64,000 nucleotides of DNA from Marinomonas foliarum (GTDB lineage Bacteria; Pseudomonadota; Gammaproteobacteria; Pseudomonadales; Marinomonadaceae), in NCBI RefSeq assembly GCF_003337275.1, contig NZ_QPJQ01000009.1:62001-126000 (forward strand), read 5' to 3'. Within the stretch, counting starts at the first letter, position 1; every line of letters starts with the position of its first letter. Below, piece after piece: positions 27,956-37,963 of this stretch. The notes beneath the pieces are model-generated. The model was not told the DNA's origin and did not search any database. It saw only the letters and a program-made list of their open reading frames with translations. Both the position numbers and the translations under genes were made by a program.

Positions 27956-29569
27956 ATGCGTTTTAATTCCATACGGGTGAAAAGTTCTTTGCCTGCTCTT
28001 GTAATGAGTATTACTTTTGTGATCGCCATGACTGCAATGGGATACATTATAGATCAATTGCAAACAGCCTTAGATTCTCAAGCCGATTCATATGGTAAAG
28101 CCTCTGCGGTCATTCTGAATGCGGATCGTGACCTTTATCAAGCTAAGCTTGCTGAGCAGAGAATGATCGCAGGTGTTGGAGTGCGTGCAGACGAAGACGC
28201 TGACCGCCTAGAAAATGCGCAGCAGGTTAAAGATCGTTTAGCGCTATTTCGTCAATATCTATCAGCTGAGCCGCAAGTGTATAAATCGCTGGGTGATTTT
28301 GATAAATCCTTTAGTGCGTGGCTGAGTTCTTCTAATGCTGTTGTTGCGATTGATAAAAGTGCGCCTAACTTTGCAACATTAGAGAAAAAATCCAACGCAG
28401 ACTTTAGCACACTTCGAGGCATTCTTGATCAGGCTGGCGAAGCGGTTAATGAGCATGCAATAAAATCGAAACAACTTCTTGAAGAAAAAGTAATAGATTT
28501 TGAAAAGTTCGCGATTGCTATTGTTATCATTGGCTTGTTGGTAGCTATTTGGTTCAGCTACAAAACACCTAAAACGCTTACTAATCAAGTGCGTTACTTA
28601 GGACAGCGTATACGTGAAATATCCGAAGGAGATGGTGATTTAACTCAACGTATCGAGTTTTCTACTAAAGATGAACTGGGTGACTTAGCCAATGAATTTA
28701 ACGACTTTGTAGGTCGTTTGCGAGGCATCATTAGCAGTATTCATGAGCAATCAAATGCCTTAGGGCAAATGACAGGCCAGCTAAATAATGCCGCTGCACA
28801 AACGGCAAATATTACCACTAGTCTTGCAAACGCGTCGGCCTCTATTGTCAGTGCGGGCCATGAAATGGACATGTCTAACCAACAAATGGCGACGGTGGCA
28901 CGTGATACTGCAGAAGAAGCGAAGAATTCTAATAGTTTGACGCAAAATGGTATGTCTGCAGTCAATAAATCACAGCACGCGATTACTGAACTGGTTTCTG
29001 ATATAGAGTTGGCACTAGGCCGCTCTGATGAATTACAAAAGAGTTCTGAGAACATAGCCTCTGTCTTAGAAGTGATTCGCAACATTGCAGAACAGACCAA
29101 CTTACTAGCATTGAACGCCGCAATTGAAGCCGCGCGTGCTGGCGAGCAAGGTCGTGGTTTCGCAGTGGTCGCCGATGAGGTTCGTACCTTAGCAACGCGA
29201 ACTCAAGACAGCACAAATGAAATTGAGTCTATGATTGAGAAACTAAAAATCAACGTAGCAGAATCGTCTAAAGCGATACAGAACAGCCGTGATAACGCTG
29301 GGTTTACTGTGGAGAATTTTGACGAAGTAACCAAGGTGTTTAATAGCTTGCAGGAATCTTTCGCAAAAGTTCAGGAGATGGCGGCACAAACGGCACAAGC
29401 GACAGAAGAGCAATCGATTGTTGCTAATGACATCAACCAAAACATGGTGTCGTTGAAAGACCAAACTGATTCTGTTCAGTCTGTATCGGATCTTATCCAG
29501 CAGCAGTCCAAAGACATTACTACGCTGTATCAAAACCTTGATCAGCAAGTTGGAAGCTTTAAAGTTTAG
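27956..29569 (+). CDS. Methyl-accepting chemotaxis protein
   Basis: 537 residues from ATG 27956, chosen because AGGAG lies eight bases upstream. An N-terminal helix (about 10-35) and a second near 180-200 bracket a helical periplasmic domain. HAMP follows ([20 protein letters not shown] near 225), then a long coiled-coil signalling domain. The conserved hairpin is [20 protein letters not shown] plus [15 protein letters not shown], about residues 380-420. Ligand unknown. A terminator follows within 30 bp. Confidence 0.9.
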   Translation: MRFNSIRVKSSLPALVMSITFVIAMTAMGYIIDQLQTALDSQADSYGKASAVILNADRDLYQAKLAEQRMIAGVGVRADEDADRLENAQQVKDRLALFRQYLSAEPQVYKSLGDFDKSFSAWLSSSNAVVAIDKSAPNFATLEKKSNADFSTLRGILDQAGEAVNEHAIKSKQLLEEKVIDFEKFAIAIVIIGLLVAIWFSYKTPKTLTNQVRYLGQRIREISEGDGDLTQRIEFSTKDELGDLANEFNDFVGRLRGIISSIHEQSNALGQMTGQLNNAAAQTANITTSLANASASIVSAGHEMDMSNQQMATVARDTAEEAKNSNSLTQNGMSAVNKSQHAITELVSDIELALGRSDELQKSSENIASVLEVIRNIAEQTNLLALNAAIEAARAGEQGRGFAVVADEVRTLATRTQDSTNEIESMIEKLKINVAESSKAIQNSRDNAGFTVENFDEVTKVFNSLQESFAKVQEMAAQTAQATEEQSIVANDINQNMVSLKDQTDSVQSVSDLIQQQSKDITTLYQNLDQQVGSFKV

Positions 29570-29590
29570 TTCTACTACGGAACGTAAACC

Positions 29591-29622
29591 AAAACCGTTT
29601 ATCGAAAGATAAGCGGTTTTTT
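29591..29622 (+). terminator. Intrinsic terminator after the chemoreceptor gene
   Basis: 13-bp stem (AAAACCGTTTATC at 29591-29603, GATAAGCGGTTTT at 29608-29620) with one G-T pair closes a GAAA tetraloop and ends in T bases. The A run on the left would also let it end the convergent Lrp gene. Confidence 0.88.
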
Positions 29623-29646
29623 CATTTATAGTCTGAGGTAAGTCGC

Positions 29647-30108
29647 TTAAGACATTCTTTTTAATGGCAATGGCGCCGCTGTTTTGACCGAGCGAATAGC
29701 AAAATGGCTTTGAATGTCTTTTACATGAGGCAAAGACTGCAGGGCTTTTAGAATACGCTCATAGTCTGGTAAATCCACTGCCACCACCTCTAGGCGATAA
29801 TCTGCAATGCCAGAAACAAGATGCGCGCTGATAATGTCTTCCATCTCTAAAATCGTATTTTCAAACACAATATGTTTATCCCCAGCATGGCTCTTTAAAC
29901 GCACTTCCACAAATACCGTCATGGAAAATCCGGCTTTTTGGCGATCGATGCGGGCGTGATAACCCTCGATCACACCAGTGTCTTCCAATTGCTTTACGCG
30001 GCGTAAACAAGGCGAGGGAGATAAATGGATTTCTTCCGCTAAAGCGACGTTGGTCAGGCGTCCGTCTGATTGCAGGTGAGAGAGAATATCTAGGTCTGTT
30101 TTGTCCAT
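29647..30108 (-). CDS. Lrp/AsnC family transcriptional regulator
   Basis: 153 residues. The N-terminal helix-turn-helix (LDILSHLQSDGRLTNVALAE and then LSPSPCLRRVKQLEDTG) is followed by an AsnC ligand-binding domain with EVRLKSHAGDKHIVFE. I start at MDKTDL (ATG 30108); an ATG at 30120 would add four residues, and neither has a good ribosome site. Divergent from the EamA exporter at 30246, an arrangement usual for Lrp-controlled amino-acid exporters. Confidence 0.85.
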   Translation of the reverse strand: MDKTDLDILSHLQSDGRLTNVALAEEIHLSPSPCLRRVKQLEDTGVIEGYHARIDRQKAGFSMTVFVEVRLKSHAGDKHIVFENTILEMEDIISAHLVSGIADYRLEVVAVDLPDYERILKALQSLPHVKDIQSHFAIRSVKTAAPLPLKRMS

Positions 30109-30245
30109 AATGGCACACATTAGTAATGTATAGAGTTGAATTGAGTGTTATATGCTAAAAAATAGCCTTTTTTGAGGGTGAATAGCAAGGACATGCTCGC
30201 GAATGAAAGAAGATAATAAGGCTATCGATTTCCCACGAGGTGGTT

Positions 30246-31202
30246 ATGCCCCAAACTGCGACACAACACACATCATCAATATCCGCTCAAGAACCACCAA
30301 AATACAAACAATATGCCACAGGCTGGGGCTTTCGCCTTGGTCTATTGGCTGCCTTTGTGAGTATTTTGATTTGGGCATCTTGGCTGGTCAGTATGCGTGC
30401 CGGCATGACCAATACCTTGACTGCTTTTGATTTAGGCATTTTGCGATACTCACCGCCCGCTCTGTTACTGTTTCCTTTTTTGTGGCGCGCCAGAGCACAA
30501 GTTAAAGCGGTTTCTCCGGTGCTTTTGTTGGGCGTGATATGTGGCGCAGGCCTGCCATTTTTCTACCTAAGCGCCACAGGTTTGAAATACGCGCCAGCGT
30601 CTCACGCAGGTTTATTGATTCTTGGTGCCTTTCCCTTCTTTGTTACCTTACTGGCCGTGCTTTTCTATCAAGAAAAAGTCAGCCGTGAGCGCAAGATTGG
30701 CTTGAGCCTAGTCAGCATTGGCGTGATTGTTCTGCTCAGTTTGTCACTACTAACCGCGCCAGAAAACACCTGGAAAGGTGATCTATTACTGCTAGCTGCG
30801 AGCTTCTTCTGGGCGGTGTATACCGTGAGTTTGCGGATTGCTGGCTTACCTCCTTTGGTATCAACCGCTTTGATGGGCTTAGTGTCCTTGATCGCGCTGG
30901 CTGTCTTATGGGCAACGGGACTGGCTTCTAGCGGCTTAGCTTACGCCTCTTGGGATATGTTGGCAGGGCAAATTCTCGTGCAAAGCCTACTTGTCGGCTT
31001 GATGACCGGATTCTCCTACGGCTATGCCATCCAAAAACTTGGCGCAGAAAACATGGCCGCCATCGGCGCCTTCACTCCCGTACTCGCCGCACTCATCGCC
31101 ATCCCCGTCCTTGGCGAACACCTCGAAGGTTACTCCATCGCCGGACTCATCTTCGTCAGCATCGGCGTCGTGATTGCCAGTGGGATTTTTAAAAAACGGT
31201 AG
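30246..31202 (+). CDS. EamA/DMT family transporter
   Basis: 318-residue ten-helix membrane protein with two EamA repeats; FVSILIWASWLVSMRAGM opens the first and GAENMAAIGAFTPVLAALIA is in the second. Start ATG 30246 follows GAGG with five bases between; GTG 30240 is an alternative. Divergent from the Lrp-type regulator, which probably controls it in response to an amino acid. Terminator at 31223. Confidence 0.8.
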   Translation: MPQTATQHTSSISAQEPPKYKQYATGWGFRLGLLAAFVSILIWASWLVSMRAGMTNTLTAFDLGILRYSPPALLLFPFLWRARAQVKAVSPVLLLGVICGAGLPFFYLSATGLKYAPASHAGLLILGAFPFFVTLLAVLFYQEKVSRERKIGLSLVSIGVIVLLSLSLLTAPENTWKGDLLLLAASFFWAVYTVSLRIAGLPPLVSTALMGLVSLIALAVLWATGLASSGLAYASWDMLAGQILVQSLLVGLMTGFSYGYAIQKLGAENMAAIGAFTPVLAALIAIPVLGEHLEGYSIAGLIFVSIGVVIASGIFKKR

Positions 31203-31222
31203 CCGCACTCATTAGCAACACC

Positions 31223-31260
31223 AAACCCCGCTTGCCCATGGTAAGCGGGGTTTGTTTTTT
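31223..31260 (+). terminator. Intrinsic terminator after the EamA transporter
   Basis: Perfect 11-bp stem AAACCCCGCTT (31223-31233) with complement at 31243-31253, nine-base loop, followed by GTTTTTT. It marks the border between the exporter and the toxin-antitoxin patch. Confidence 0.88.
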
Positions 31261-31405
31261 TAGGTATGAAAATAAACTCAGCATGGTGCTCTTCCAAAAA
31301 CTTTAATAAGATCAATTGGAAGCATTTAAGGATGAACATATATCAGCATCGAAGCGCTACATGATGTTTGCGAGTTGTTGAAATGCTACCCAAGGAGGGT
31401 ATACT

Positions 31406-31795
31406 TTGATTTATAAAACGAAAGAGTTTTGTTCTTTAACTAAAAAAGATCGTTTGTCTGATATGGATCTCATTGAAGCATGTGATGAGATCCAGAGAGG
31501 ATTAGTTGATGCAGACCTAGGTGGCGCTCTCTATAAAAAGAGAGTGGCAACAGAGGGCAAAGGTAAGAGTGGTGGCTATCGAACAATTATTGGAGCTGTC
31601 ATTGGTGAAAAGTACTTTTTCTTGTATGCCTTTGCTAAAAACAAACGAGCTAACATCACCAAAAAAGAGCAAATGGCGCTAAGAGAATTAGCCCAAGTCT
31701 TTATTAGTTTTAGCCAAGTTGAATTAGAAAGCTTGATAGCCTCAAATGAGTTAATCAAAGTAGAAGTTTGCCAAGAAGGAGATCGCCATGAGTGA
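31406..31795 (+). CDS. RelE/HigB-type toxin of a type II toxin-antitoxin pair
   Basis: 129 residues. The pattern of GGALYKKRVATEGKGKSGGYRT (split: GGALYKKRV, then GKGKSGGYRTI) and YFFLYAFAKNKRANI fits the COG4737 branch of RelE-like mRNA interferases. TTG 31406 is the start, with CAAGGAGGG six bases before it; the next in-frame ATG would cut off the first strand. It overlaps the antitoxin by eight bases. The toxin-first order is that of HigBA systems. Confidence 0.82.
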   Translation: MIYKTKEFCSLTKKDRLSDMDLIEACDEIQRGLVDADLGGALYKKRVATEGKGKSGGYRTIIGAVIGEKYFFLYAFAKNKRANITKKEQMALRELAQVFISFSQVELESLIASNELIKVEVCQEGDRHE

Positions 31796-32090
31796 TATTT
31801 TAAAGTCTGTTCATAAGACAGCCAAAGGCCTTAATAAAGCAGGTGTGATTGATAAAACCACCATGCGTCAGTTTGATACCTTATGCTTAACCTCCATTCA
31901 TGACTTTACACCTGAGCAAGTCAAAAAACTAAGACTCGCCAACAACCTTTCCCAACCGGTTTTTGCACAATACCTAAACGTCAGTGATAAGTTGGTTAAA
32001 AAATGGGAGCAAGGCGAAAGTAAACCCAGAGGCGCTGCGCTGAAAATGCTTTCTCTAGTGGAGCGTAAGGGAATAGAAGTGATAGCCTAG
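31788..32090 (+). CDS. HigA-type antitoxin (XRE helix-turn-helix)
   Basis: 100 residues: an N-terminal toxin-binding region and a C-terminal Cro/C1 helix-turn-helix, with LRLANNLSQPVFAQYL and VSDKLVKKWEQGESKPRG about residues 45-82. It overlaps the toxin by eight bases, so they are coupled, and it probably represses its own promoter. A decayed copy of its last third lies downstream at 32202. Confidence 0.85.
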   Translation: MSDILKSVHKTAKGLNKAGVIDKTTMRQFDTLCLTSIHDFTPEQVKKLRLANNLSQPVFAQYLNVSDKLVKKWEQGESKPRGAALKMLSLVERKGIEVIA

Positions 32091-32121
32091 TTTTACCCAA
32101 TTACACTGGACACATAGAAAG

Positions 32122-32189
32122 CTTTGTCTCTCACTCGTGTACATCAAATCCACTAGTCTCTCACTTTTTTAAGTAAATGAGAGACAAAG
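32122..32189. repeat. Inverted and direct short repeats downstream of the antitoxin
   Basis: CTTTGTCTCTCA (32122-32133) is matched by its exact complement at 32178-32189. GTCTCTCACT is also repeated directly at 32126-32135 and 32156-32165. The arms are 44 bases apart with no T run, so a terminator is unlikely. The set sits between the intact antitoxin and its decayed copy and may mark the duplication event. Confidence 0.5.
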
Positions 32190-32201
32190 TCTTATATGAT
32201 G

Positions 32202-32322
32202 TTTTTATACGCAATACCTGAATGTTAGCGAGAAATGGGAACAAGTGAGAGCAAACTCAGAGGCGCCGCGCTTAAAATGCTTTCTCTTGTGAAACGAAAA
32301 TGTATATGAGGTCATTGCTTAA
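32202..32322 (+). pseudogene. Decayed 3' copy of the adjacent antitoxin gene
   Basis: Base-by-base this stretch follows the last 130 bases of the intact antitoxin gene: CAATACCTGAATGTTAGCGA against CAATACCTAAACGTCAGTGA, then AAATGGGA, and CAGAGGCGC-CGCGCT-AAAATGCTTTCTCT. A block of about 15 bases is missing after GCGA, and the frame is broken, so no protein is made. It is a remnant of a second antitoxin copy or of a tandem duplication. Confidence 0.7.
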
Positions 32323-32355
32323 ATAGGTTTACGATTTAATTTAGGAATCAAATAA

Positions 32356-33105
32356 ATGCAAAATACAAATTCTGCTTCACGAATTCTTTCGATTTTAAAG
32401 GAGGCGACTGAACATGGAGAAAATGAAAATACGCTAGAAGTATGGGTTGCTGTTTTCAAAATTGATGAGTCTAACTCGAGTAAAAAGGATATAGAAGTAG
32501 CCAGATATTTAAGGCAAATGCATGATGAAATTGAGTATATTCAAGATGAGATGAAACTAGATGAATATGACGAGTTTAAGTGTAAATTTTTATTGGGCTC
32601 TATAACTAATGCGCTTACTGTTAAATCTTTGTCGGAACCATGGAGGAATGTAAAAAACAAGCTTATTCAAGTCGCTGTATTCCTGTGTTTAGGCTATTGT
32701 CGCCAATGTTTACCAGATGAAGAAAATACTATAAACCCTGAAGATATTGATGATATAAAATCACAAATATTAGCACTTCAATCTTCATTAGAAGCGTCAT
32801 CTTTATCTAAAGGGGTGCAAAAAATGATTCAAAATCATCTTAATGAAATTTTAACTTCATTATCTAGTTGCAGAATTTCGGGCTCATCTTCACTTCAAGG
32901 AACGATGGATGCTGTTATTGGCGAGGTAATAAGGAAAAAAGAAATGTTAAAAGAAGAAAAGGATCGTGAATGCCTCTCTATGTATACTAAAGTATTAGAC
33001 ACAGTAGGAAAAGTAACTGACGGTCTTATTAAGTCAGAGAAAGTTATTTCTGCGGCTGCAAAAATAGGAACTCAAGTTACTAAAGCTCTTGAACATATCA
33101 ATTGA
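32356..33105 (+). CDS. Orphan accessory protein, unknown function
   Basis: 249 residues, clearly more AT-rich than its surroundings, which suggests recent gain. Predicted mostly alpha-helical: an acidic N-terminal half (NENTLEVWVAVFKIDES), a hydrophobic stretch LIQVAVFLCLGYC near residue 110, and a charged coiled-coil-like end (VIRKKEMLKEEKDREC). No motif or family is recognised. It lies next to the toxin-antitoxin pair and the antitoxin remnant, in an insertion between a DMT exporter and ettA. A defence or immunity role is possible but unsupported. Confidence 0.55.
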   Translation: MQNTNSASRILSILKEATEHGENENTLEVWVAVFKIDESNSSKKDIEVARYLRQMHDEIEYIQDEMKLDEYDEFKCKFLLGSITNALTVKSLSEPWRNVKNKLIQVAVFLCLGYCRQCLPDEENTINPEDIDDIKSQILALQSSLEASSLSKGVQKMIQNHLNEILTSLSSCRISGSSSLQGTMDAVIGEVIRKKEMLKEEKDRECLSMYTKVLDTVGKVTDGLIKSEKVISAAAKIGTQVTKALEHIN

Positions 33106-33122
33106 TAATAGTTAACAACTAA

Positions 33123-33152
33123 AAAAACCGCTCACATCTCTGCAAGCGGTTT
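33123..33152. terminator. Bidirectional terminator between the orphan gene and ettA
   Basis: Nine-base stem AAAACCGCT (33123-33131) with complement AGCGGTTTT (33144-33152), a 12-base loop, and A and T runs on the two sides. It serves convergent genes ending at 33105 and 33186. Confidence 0.75.
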
Positions 33153-33185
33153 TCCATTCAAACCAACCAATCCTATTTAATAGAA

Positions 33186-34847
33186 TTACGCGTCAATACG
33201 TTTGTATTTGATACGAGTTGGTGTGGCTTCGTTGCCGGTACGTTGTTTGTAGTCGGCTTCGTATTCTGCGTAGTTCCCTTCGAAGAAGACGGCTTTAGAA
33301 TCGCCTTCGTACGCTAGGATGTGTGTCGCGATACGGTCTAGGAACCAACGGTCATGGGAAATAACAATCGCGGCGCCTGGGAAAGCCAATAGCGCGTCTT
33401 CCAGTGCACGTAAGGTTTCTACGTCAAGGTCGTTTGTTGGCTCATCCAGTAGCAATACGTTGCCGCCTTCTTTAAGCAGTTTCGCAAGGTGTAAACGGTT
33501 ACGCTCACCACCAGACAAGTGCTTAACCAATTTTTGTTGATCAGACCCTTTGAAGTTAAAGCGACCAATGTAAGCACGAGACGGCACTTTGTAGTTGTGA
33601 ACCGTGATCATGTCTTGGCCATCTGCGATTTCTTCAAATACAGTTTTGTCGCCGTCTAGTTCACGCATTTGGTCTACGTAAGCAAGCTGTACGGTTTCAC
33701 CTATGGTGACAGTACCTGTGTCAGGTTGTTCTATGCCAGCGATCATTTTGAATAGGGTAGATTTACCTGCACCGTTACCACCAACCACACCGACAATCGC
33801 GCCTTGTGGCACAACCATGTTGAAGTCTTCTAGCAGCATCTTGTGTTCGAAGCTTTTGCTAACGCCTTCGATTTCGATGACTTTAGAACCAAGACGTGGT
33901 CCTGGTGGAATGTACAACTCGTTGGTTTCGTTACGATCTTGGAACTCTTGCGAGTTCATTTCCTCGAATCGGGCCAAACGGGCTTTCGATTTAGACTGAC
34001 GACCCTTGGCGTTTTGACGAACCCACTCAAGCTCAGATTTAATGGCTTTTTGGTGAGAGGCTTGTTGTTTTGCTTCGGTTTGTAGACGCGCGTCTTTTTG
34101 TTCCAGCCAAGAAGAGTAGTTACCTTCGTATGGAATACCGTGGCCACGGTCAAGTTCTAGAATCCAGCCAGCAGCGTTATCTAGGAAGTAACGGTCATGG
34201 GTAATTGCCACAACAGTGCCTGGGTAATCTTTCAAGAAGCGCTCTAGCCAAGCAACGGATTCCGCATCCAAATGGTTGGTTGGCTCGTCTAGAAGGATCA
34301 TGTCTGGCTTGTTAAGCAATAGACGACATAAGGCAACACGACGACGCTCACCACCAGAAAGATGTTCTACTTTTGCATCCCAATGAGGCAGACGTAGTGC
34401 GTCGGCAGCAACTTCAAGAGCACGCTCTAGATTGTGGCCTTCTTTTGCTTCGATCAAGGCTTCAAGTTGGCCTTGTTCTTTTGCTAGGGCATCAAAGTCT
34501 GCGTCTGGCTCTGCGTATTCTGCGTAAACTGCATCCAAACGTGCCATGGCTTCGATCACATCAGTGAAAGCTTCTTCAACAATGCCGCGCACGTTTTTTT
34601 CTGGATCAAGATGCGGTTCTTGCTCCAAGTAGCCGATTTTGATGCCCGGCATTGGACGTGCTTCACCATTATGCTCGGTATCAACACCCGCCATAATGCG
34701 CAGTAGTGTGGATTTACCAGAACCGTTAAGACCCAATACACCGATCTTAGCGCCAGGGAAGAATGAAAGAGAAATGTCTTTTAGAATCTCGCGTTTCGGG
34801 GGAACAACTTTCCCAACGCGGTTCATGCTGTATACAAACTGAGCCAT
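33186..34847 (-). CDS. ettA: Energy-dependent translational throttle protein (ABC-F)
   Basis: 553 residues. Two ABC domains without membrane segments: Walker A GLNGSGKST near residue 39 and GGNGAGKST near 354, each with LSGGE signatures and LLDEPTNHLD / LLDEPTNDLD. EttA binds the ribosomal E site and gates the first peptide bond according to the ATP/ADP ratio. Length and start (MAQFVYSMNRV) match E. coli EttA (555 aa). The upstream gap holds a copy of a 109-bp dispersed repeat. Confidence 0.95.
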   Translation of the reverse strand: MAQFVYSMNRVGKVVPPKREILKDISLSFFPGAKIGVLGLNGSGKSTLLRIMAGVDTEHNGEARPMPGIKIGYLEQEPHLDPEKNVRGIVEEAFTDVIEAMARLDAVYAEYAEPDADFDALAKEQGQLEALIEAKEGHNLERALEVAADALRLPHWDAKVEHLSGGERRRVALCRLLLNKPDMILLDEPTNHLDAESVAWLERFLKDYPGTVVAITHDRYFLDNAAGWILELDRGHGIPYEGNYSSWLEQKDARLQTEAKQQASHQKAIKSELEWVRQNAKGRQSKSKARLARFEEMNSQEFQDRNETNELYIPPGPRLGSKVIEIEGVSKSFEHKMLLEDFNMVVPQGAIVGVVGGNGAGKSTLFKMIAGIEQPDTGTVTIGETVQLAYVDQMRELDGDKTVFEEIADGQDMITVHNYKVPSRAYIGRFNFKGSDQQKLVKHLSGGERNRLHLAKLLKEGGNVLLLDEPTNDLDVETLRALEDALLAFPGAAIVISHDRWFLDRIATHILAYEGDSKAVFFEGNYAEYEADYKQRTGNEATPTRIKYKRIDA

Positions 34848-34888
34848 AAATAGTCAACTTATCCTATGATTAGAAATCCTAGCACGAC

Positions 34889-34997
34889 TACTGCGCTCGC
34901 CAATACTTTGTTAAAAACAGACTCAAAATGCTCATTTATAACCCATAAACTCTGCTTTTTCGTCGGTTTTTGCCTCGTCTTGGCTTTGCTCGTAACG
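34889..34997 (+). repeat. 109-bp dispersed repeat, copy 1
   Basis: Aligns without gaps to 52714-52822, differing at about 10 of 109 positions. It begins TACTGCGCTC and ends TGCTCGTAACG. It contains an inverted pair AAAAACAGAC and GTCGGTTTTT, one mismatch from perfect. No coding frame is supported. Both window copies have the same orientation. It lies in the gap upstream of ettA. Confidence 0.9.
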
Positions 34998-35103
34998 TCG
35001 TGAATTTATTTCGTTAAAACGCTCCACGGGGTTGCTAAAAGAACTCTAGCAAGTCGATGGAGAGCCAAATGCAATTAGTGGGGTAAGGATAGCACAGGCA
35101 AGA

Positions 35104-36009
35104 CTATTTCAGAATAATCAAAGCCGCGCCAACCACAACGAAAATCGCGCCAATCCATGCACCAAATGTAGGACGTTGGCCGGTGGTAATCCACAAGCCC
35201 GGCAAAATAAGCACAGGAACAACGGCAGATAGCGTAGTGACAATTCCCACATTAGCGTTGCCAACCCCCCAGACTAAGACGCTCATACCTATTACCATGC
35301 CAATGGTGGCAAGTGCGGCGATGCCCATAAAATCTGCTCGAGTTAGTTGACTAAATGGAATAGCGTCGGCAGGTTGTTTGTGTCGATAGTACAAACCATA
35401 TGCTAGCGCTAGAGCGAAAGCGGCCGTGCCAACTCGCAATGAGGACACGGCAATTGGGTCAGCTCCATCAATTAAAGCGGGCTTGCTAAGTAAGGCGCCA
35501 CTGGCTTGACCAAGTGCAGCGCCAAGAGCAAGCAAAATCCCGATACTTAATTTGCCTTTGGTTTGCTCCCAAGCGTGAAGGCTGACTCTACGGCCAAATA
35601 GAATAGCGATCACCACACCGATTAATACCAAACCGCAGGCAAAGAGTTGATTGAAAGAAAGGTTTTCACCTAAGAATAACCAACCCAATAGAATCGACAT
35701 GGGTGCGTTGGTAGCGAACAGAACGCCAGTGCGTCGAGGGCCAAGGCGATGAACCGCGGTAAACAGCATGGTATCGCCAATGAAAATTCCTAGTAAGCCA
35801 GACAGCATGACGATCTCAGCGTGTTGCCACAAAGTTGCATTGAATCGTTGAGTGATTAAGCAAATAGCCAAAAGAATTGAACTGGCAATTACAATACGAA
35901 AGGTATTAAAGCGCATGGTGCCAAAGCGTTGGATTAAGTTTGGCGCCATCAGGCTTGAAATAGTCCAACACAAGGCGGCAACTAAGCCTGATAACTCTGC
36001 GAACGGCAT
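35104..36009 (-). CDS. EamA/DMT family transporter
   Basis: 301-residue, ten-helix membrane protein of two EamA repeats. MPFAELSGLVAALCWTISSL opens the protein and GVLFATNAPMSILLGWLFLGE closes the first repeat. The open frame extends to 36108, but ATG 36009 has AAGGAT six bases before it and fits the family. Divergent from nrdR. Substrate unknown. This is the third DMT protein of the window and has no obvious regulator. Confidence 0.8.
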   Translation of the reverse strand: MPFAELSGLVAALCWTISSLMAPNLIQRFGTMRFNTFRIVIASSILLAICLITQRFNATLWQHAEIVMLSGLLGIFIGDTMLFTAVHRLGPRRTGVLFATNAPMSILLGWLFLGENLSFNQLFACGLVLIGVVIAILFGRRVSLHAWEQTKGKLSIGILLALGAALGQASGALLSKPALIDGADPIAVSSLRVGTAAFALALAYGLYYRHKQPADAIPFSQLTRADFMGIAALATIGMVIGMSVLVWGVGNANVGIVTTLSAVVPVLILPGLWITTGQRPTFGAWIGAIFVVVGAALIILK

Positions 36010-36169
36010 ATAAATCCTTATAAAATCATTCACTCTTAAATAAAGGAATGATGCAAGCGCACACTGTCGCTTTGTAGCTATATTATGGCGGGGTTGGTAT
36101 GATTTCACCCATCACGCGATGGCCTAGTCTAAGGCATTCTTACACCAAATTAGCGATATTGGAAGCACT

Positions 36170-36682
36170 ATGCGATGCCCTTTTTGTGGAACTCAAGATA
36201 CTAAAGTAGTGGACTCTCGATTGGTTTCTGAAGGCGCACAAGTGCGTCGCCGTCGTACCTGTAGTCATTGCCAAGAACGCTTTACCACCTTTGAAGTGGC
36301 TGAATTGCAAATGCCGAAATTAATCAAAAGCGATGGTAGTCGAGAGTCTTTTGATGAAGACAAGTTGCGTAATGGCATTATTAAAGCCATTGAAAAACGT
36401 CCCGTTAGCATTGAAGCAGTAGAAACTGCGATCACCCGAATTAAAGAAAAAATGCAGGCCACAGGTGAGCGAGAATTGCCTTCTCGTTGGACTGGCGAAG
36501 CAGTAATGGAAGAGTTGAAGCGTCTTGATCAAGTCGCCTATGTACGTTTCGCCTCTGTGTATCGTAGCTTTAAAGATATCAGCGAATTCCGTGAGGAAAT
36601 AGATCGTCTAGAAAGCCACAGTGCATCGACTACAGAGTCGAAGAGCGCCGCCCCAGAATCGAAAAAAGAAGATGAAGCATGA
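36170..36682 (+). CDS. nrdR: Transcriptional repressor of ribonucleotide reductase genes
   Basis: 170 residues. The N-terminal zinc ribbon is formed by CPFC and CSHC with RRRRTC between (residues 3-34), followed by an ATP-cone domain beginning [21 protein letters not shown]. NrdR senses dATP/ATP and represses nrd operons. The stop overlaps ribD by four bases (ATGA), the standard gammaproteobacterial nrdR-ribD arrangement. A C-terminal acidic tail beyond residue 150 is unusual but common in some genera. Confidence 0.95.
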   Translation: MRCPFCGTQDTKVVDSRLVSEGAQVRRRRTCSHCQERFTTFEVAELQMPKLIKSDGSRESFDEDKLRNGIIKAIEKRPVSIEAVETAITRIKEKMQATGERELPSRWTGEAVMEELKRLDQVAYVRFASVYRSFKDISEFREEIDRLESHSASTTESKSAAPESKKEDEA

Positions 36683-37851
36683 CAGTTTTTAATCACGAGC
36701 ACTGGATGGCGAAAGCTATTCAACTAGCAAAAAAAGGCCGCTACACCACACATCCAAACCCTCGCGTTGGTTGTGTCTTGGTAAAAGATCAGCAAATTAT
36801 TGGCCAAGGTTTTCATGTTAAAGCCGGAGAAGGCCATGCCGAAGTAAACGCCTTGGCGGATGCGAATCAAGACGCTGTTGGCGCAACGGCTTATGTCACC
36901 TTGGAACCTTGCAGTCACCAAGGCAAAACGCCGCCTTGTGCCGATGCCTTGATTAAAGCAGGTGTCGCTCGCGTTGTTTATGGCATGCAAGACCCGAATC
37001 CAGAAGTGTCTGGCAATGGCCTGGCAAAAATCAAACAAGCCGGCATCGAAATAATTGGGCCTGTTTTAGAAGCGGAGTGTGAAGCGCTGAATCTAGGTTT
37101 TATCAAACGCATGCGCGAGGGTCTTCCTTATGTGCGAGTGAAACTTGCCATGAGCATGGATGGCCGCACGGCCATGGAATCGGGTGAAAGCCAATGGATT
37201 ACGGACTCAGCAGCGCGTCTTGATGTACAGCGTTTGCGCGCGCAAAGTGACGCTATCGTTACTGGTATTGGCTCTGTGTTGGCGGACAACCCAAGTATGA
37301 CAGTGCGCATCGACAATGATGATCAAGAAGTCGATCCGAAAAGCGTGCGTCAGCCGATTCGTGTGATTATGGATACGGCTTTGTCGATTCTTCCTGAAGC
37401 GAAAATTCTTTATCCAACGAATCAGGCTTGGATGTTTTCGGTTGAAGAGGAAGTTGAAGCAGAACACTTAGAAACGCTTACAAAAAAAGGCGTTACGGTA
37501 CGTTTCTCACCGCGAGGTTTGGATGGGCGACTAGATTTATTGGATGCGATGGAGCAACTTGCTGATTCAGGTATCAACGAAGTCTTGTTGGAAGCCGGCG
37601 CTGAATTGGCCGGTGGTTTTTTAGCTGCTGGGCTAATTGATGAAATCGTCGTTTATATGGCGCCGAAACTATTGGGTTCCAGTGCGCGACCTTTGTTCAA
37701 ATTACCACTAGATGAAATGGATGAAGCGGTTGAGCTGACGCTTAAATCGGTTCGTCAAGTTGGGCAAGATGTGCGCTTAGTATACCAGCCACGCTATCTA
37801 GAGGATGATTTTGAAGATGATCTTGAAGGCGACTTTGACGAAGAGTTGTAA
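36679..37851 (+). CDS. ribD: Bifunctional riboflavin deaminase/reductase
   Basis: 390 residues. Converts the GTP-cyclohydrolase product to 5-amino-6-ribitylamino-uracil phosphate. The deaminase zinc site is HAEVNAL (about residue 52) plus [14 protein letters not shown] (about 77-90). The reductase half starts near [14 protein letters not shown] 20-residue acidic tail (about 373-390) is not part of the family core. Coupled to nrdR by a four-base overlap. Unlike the usual order, ribE, ribBA and ribH do not follow; nusB comes next. Its product is also a precursor of the F420 chromophore made by the cofGH genes in this window. Confidence 0.93.
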   Translation: MTVFNHEHWMAKAIQLAKKGRYTTHPNPRVGCVLVKDQQIIGQGFHVKAGEGHAEVNALADANQDAVGATAYVTLEPCSHQGKTPPCADALIKAGVARVVYGMQDPNPEVSGNGLAKIKQAGIEIIGPVLEAECEALNLGFIKRMREGLPYVRVKLAMSMDGRTAMESGESQWITDSAARLDVQRLRAQSDAIVTGIGSVLADNPSMTVRIDNDDQEVDPKSVRQPIRVIMDTALSILPEAKILYPTNQAWMFSVEEEVEAEHLETLTKKGVTVRFSPRGLDGRLDLLDAMEQLADSGINEVLLEAGAELAGGFLAAGLIDEIVVYMAPKLLGSSARPLFKLPLDEMDEAVELTLKSVRQVGQDVRLVYQPRYLEDDFEDDLEGDFDEEL

Positions 37852-37963
37852 AAATAAAGAAACGTGAGTCATTGCTTTTTCAGGCTTTTTTTTTGAAATG
37901 CCTGAAAATTGTTTTTTCTTGCGAATATTTAGAGAACTTTGCCGAGAAACCTAGAATAAATGT

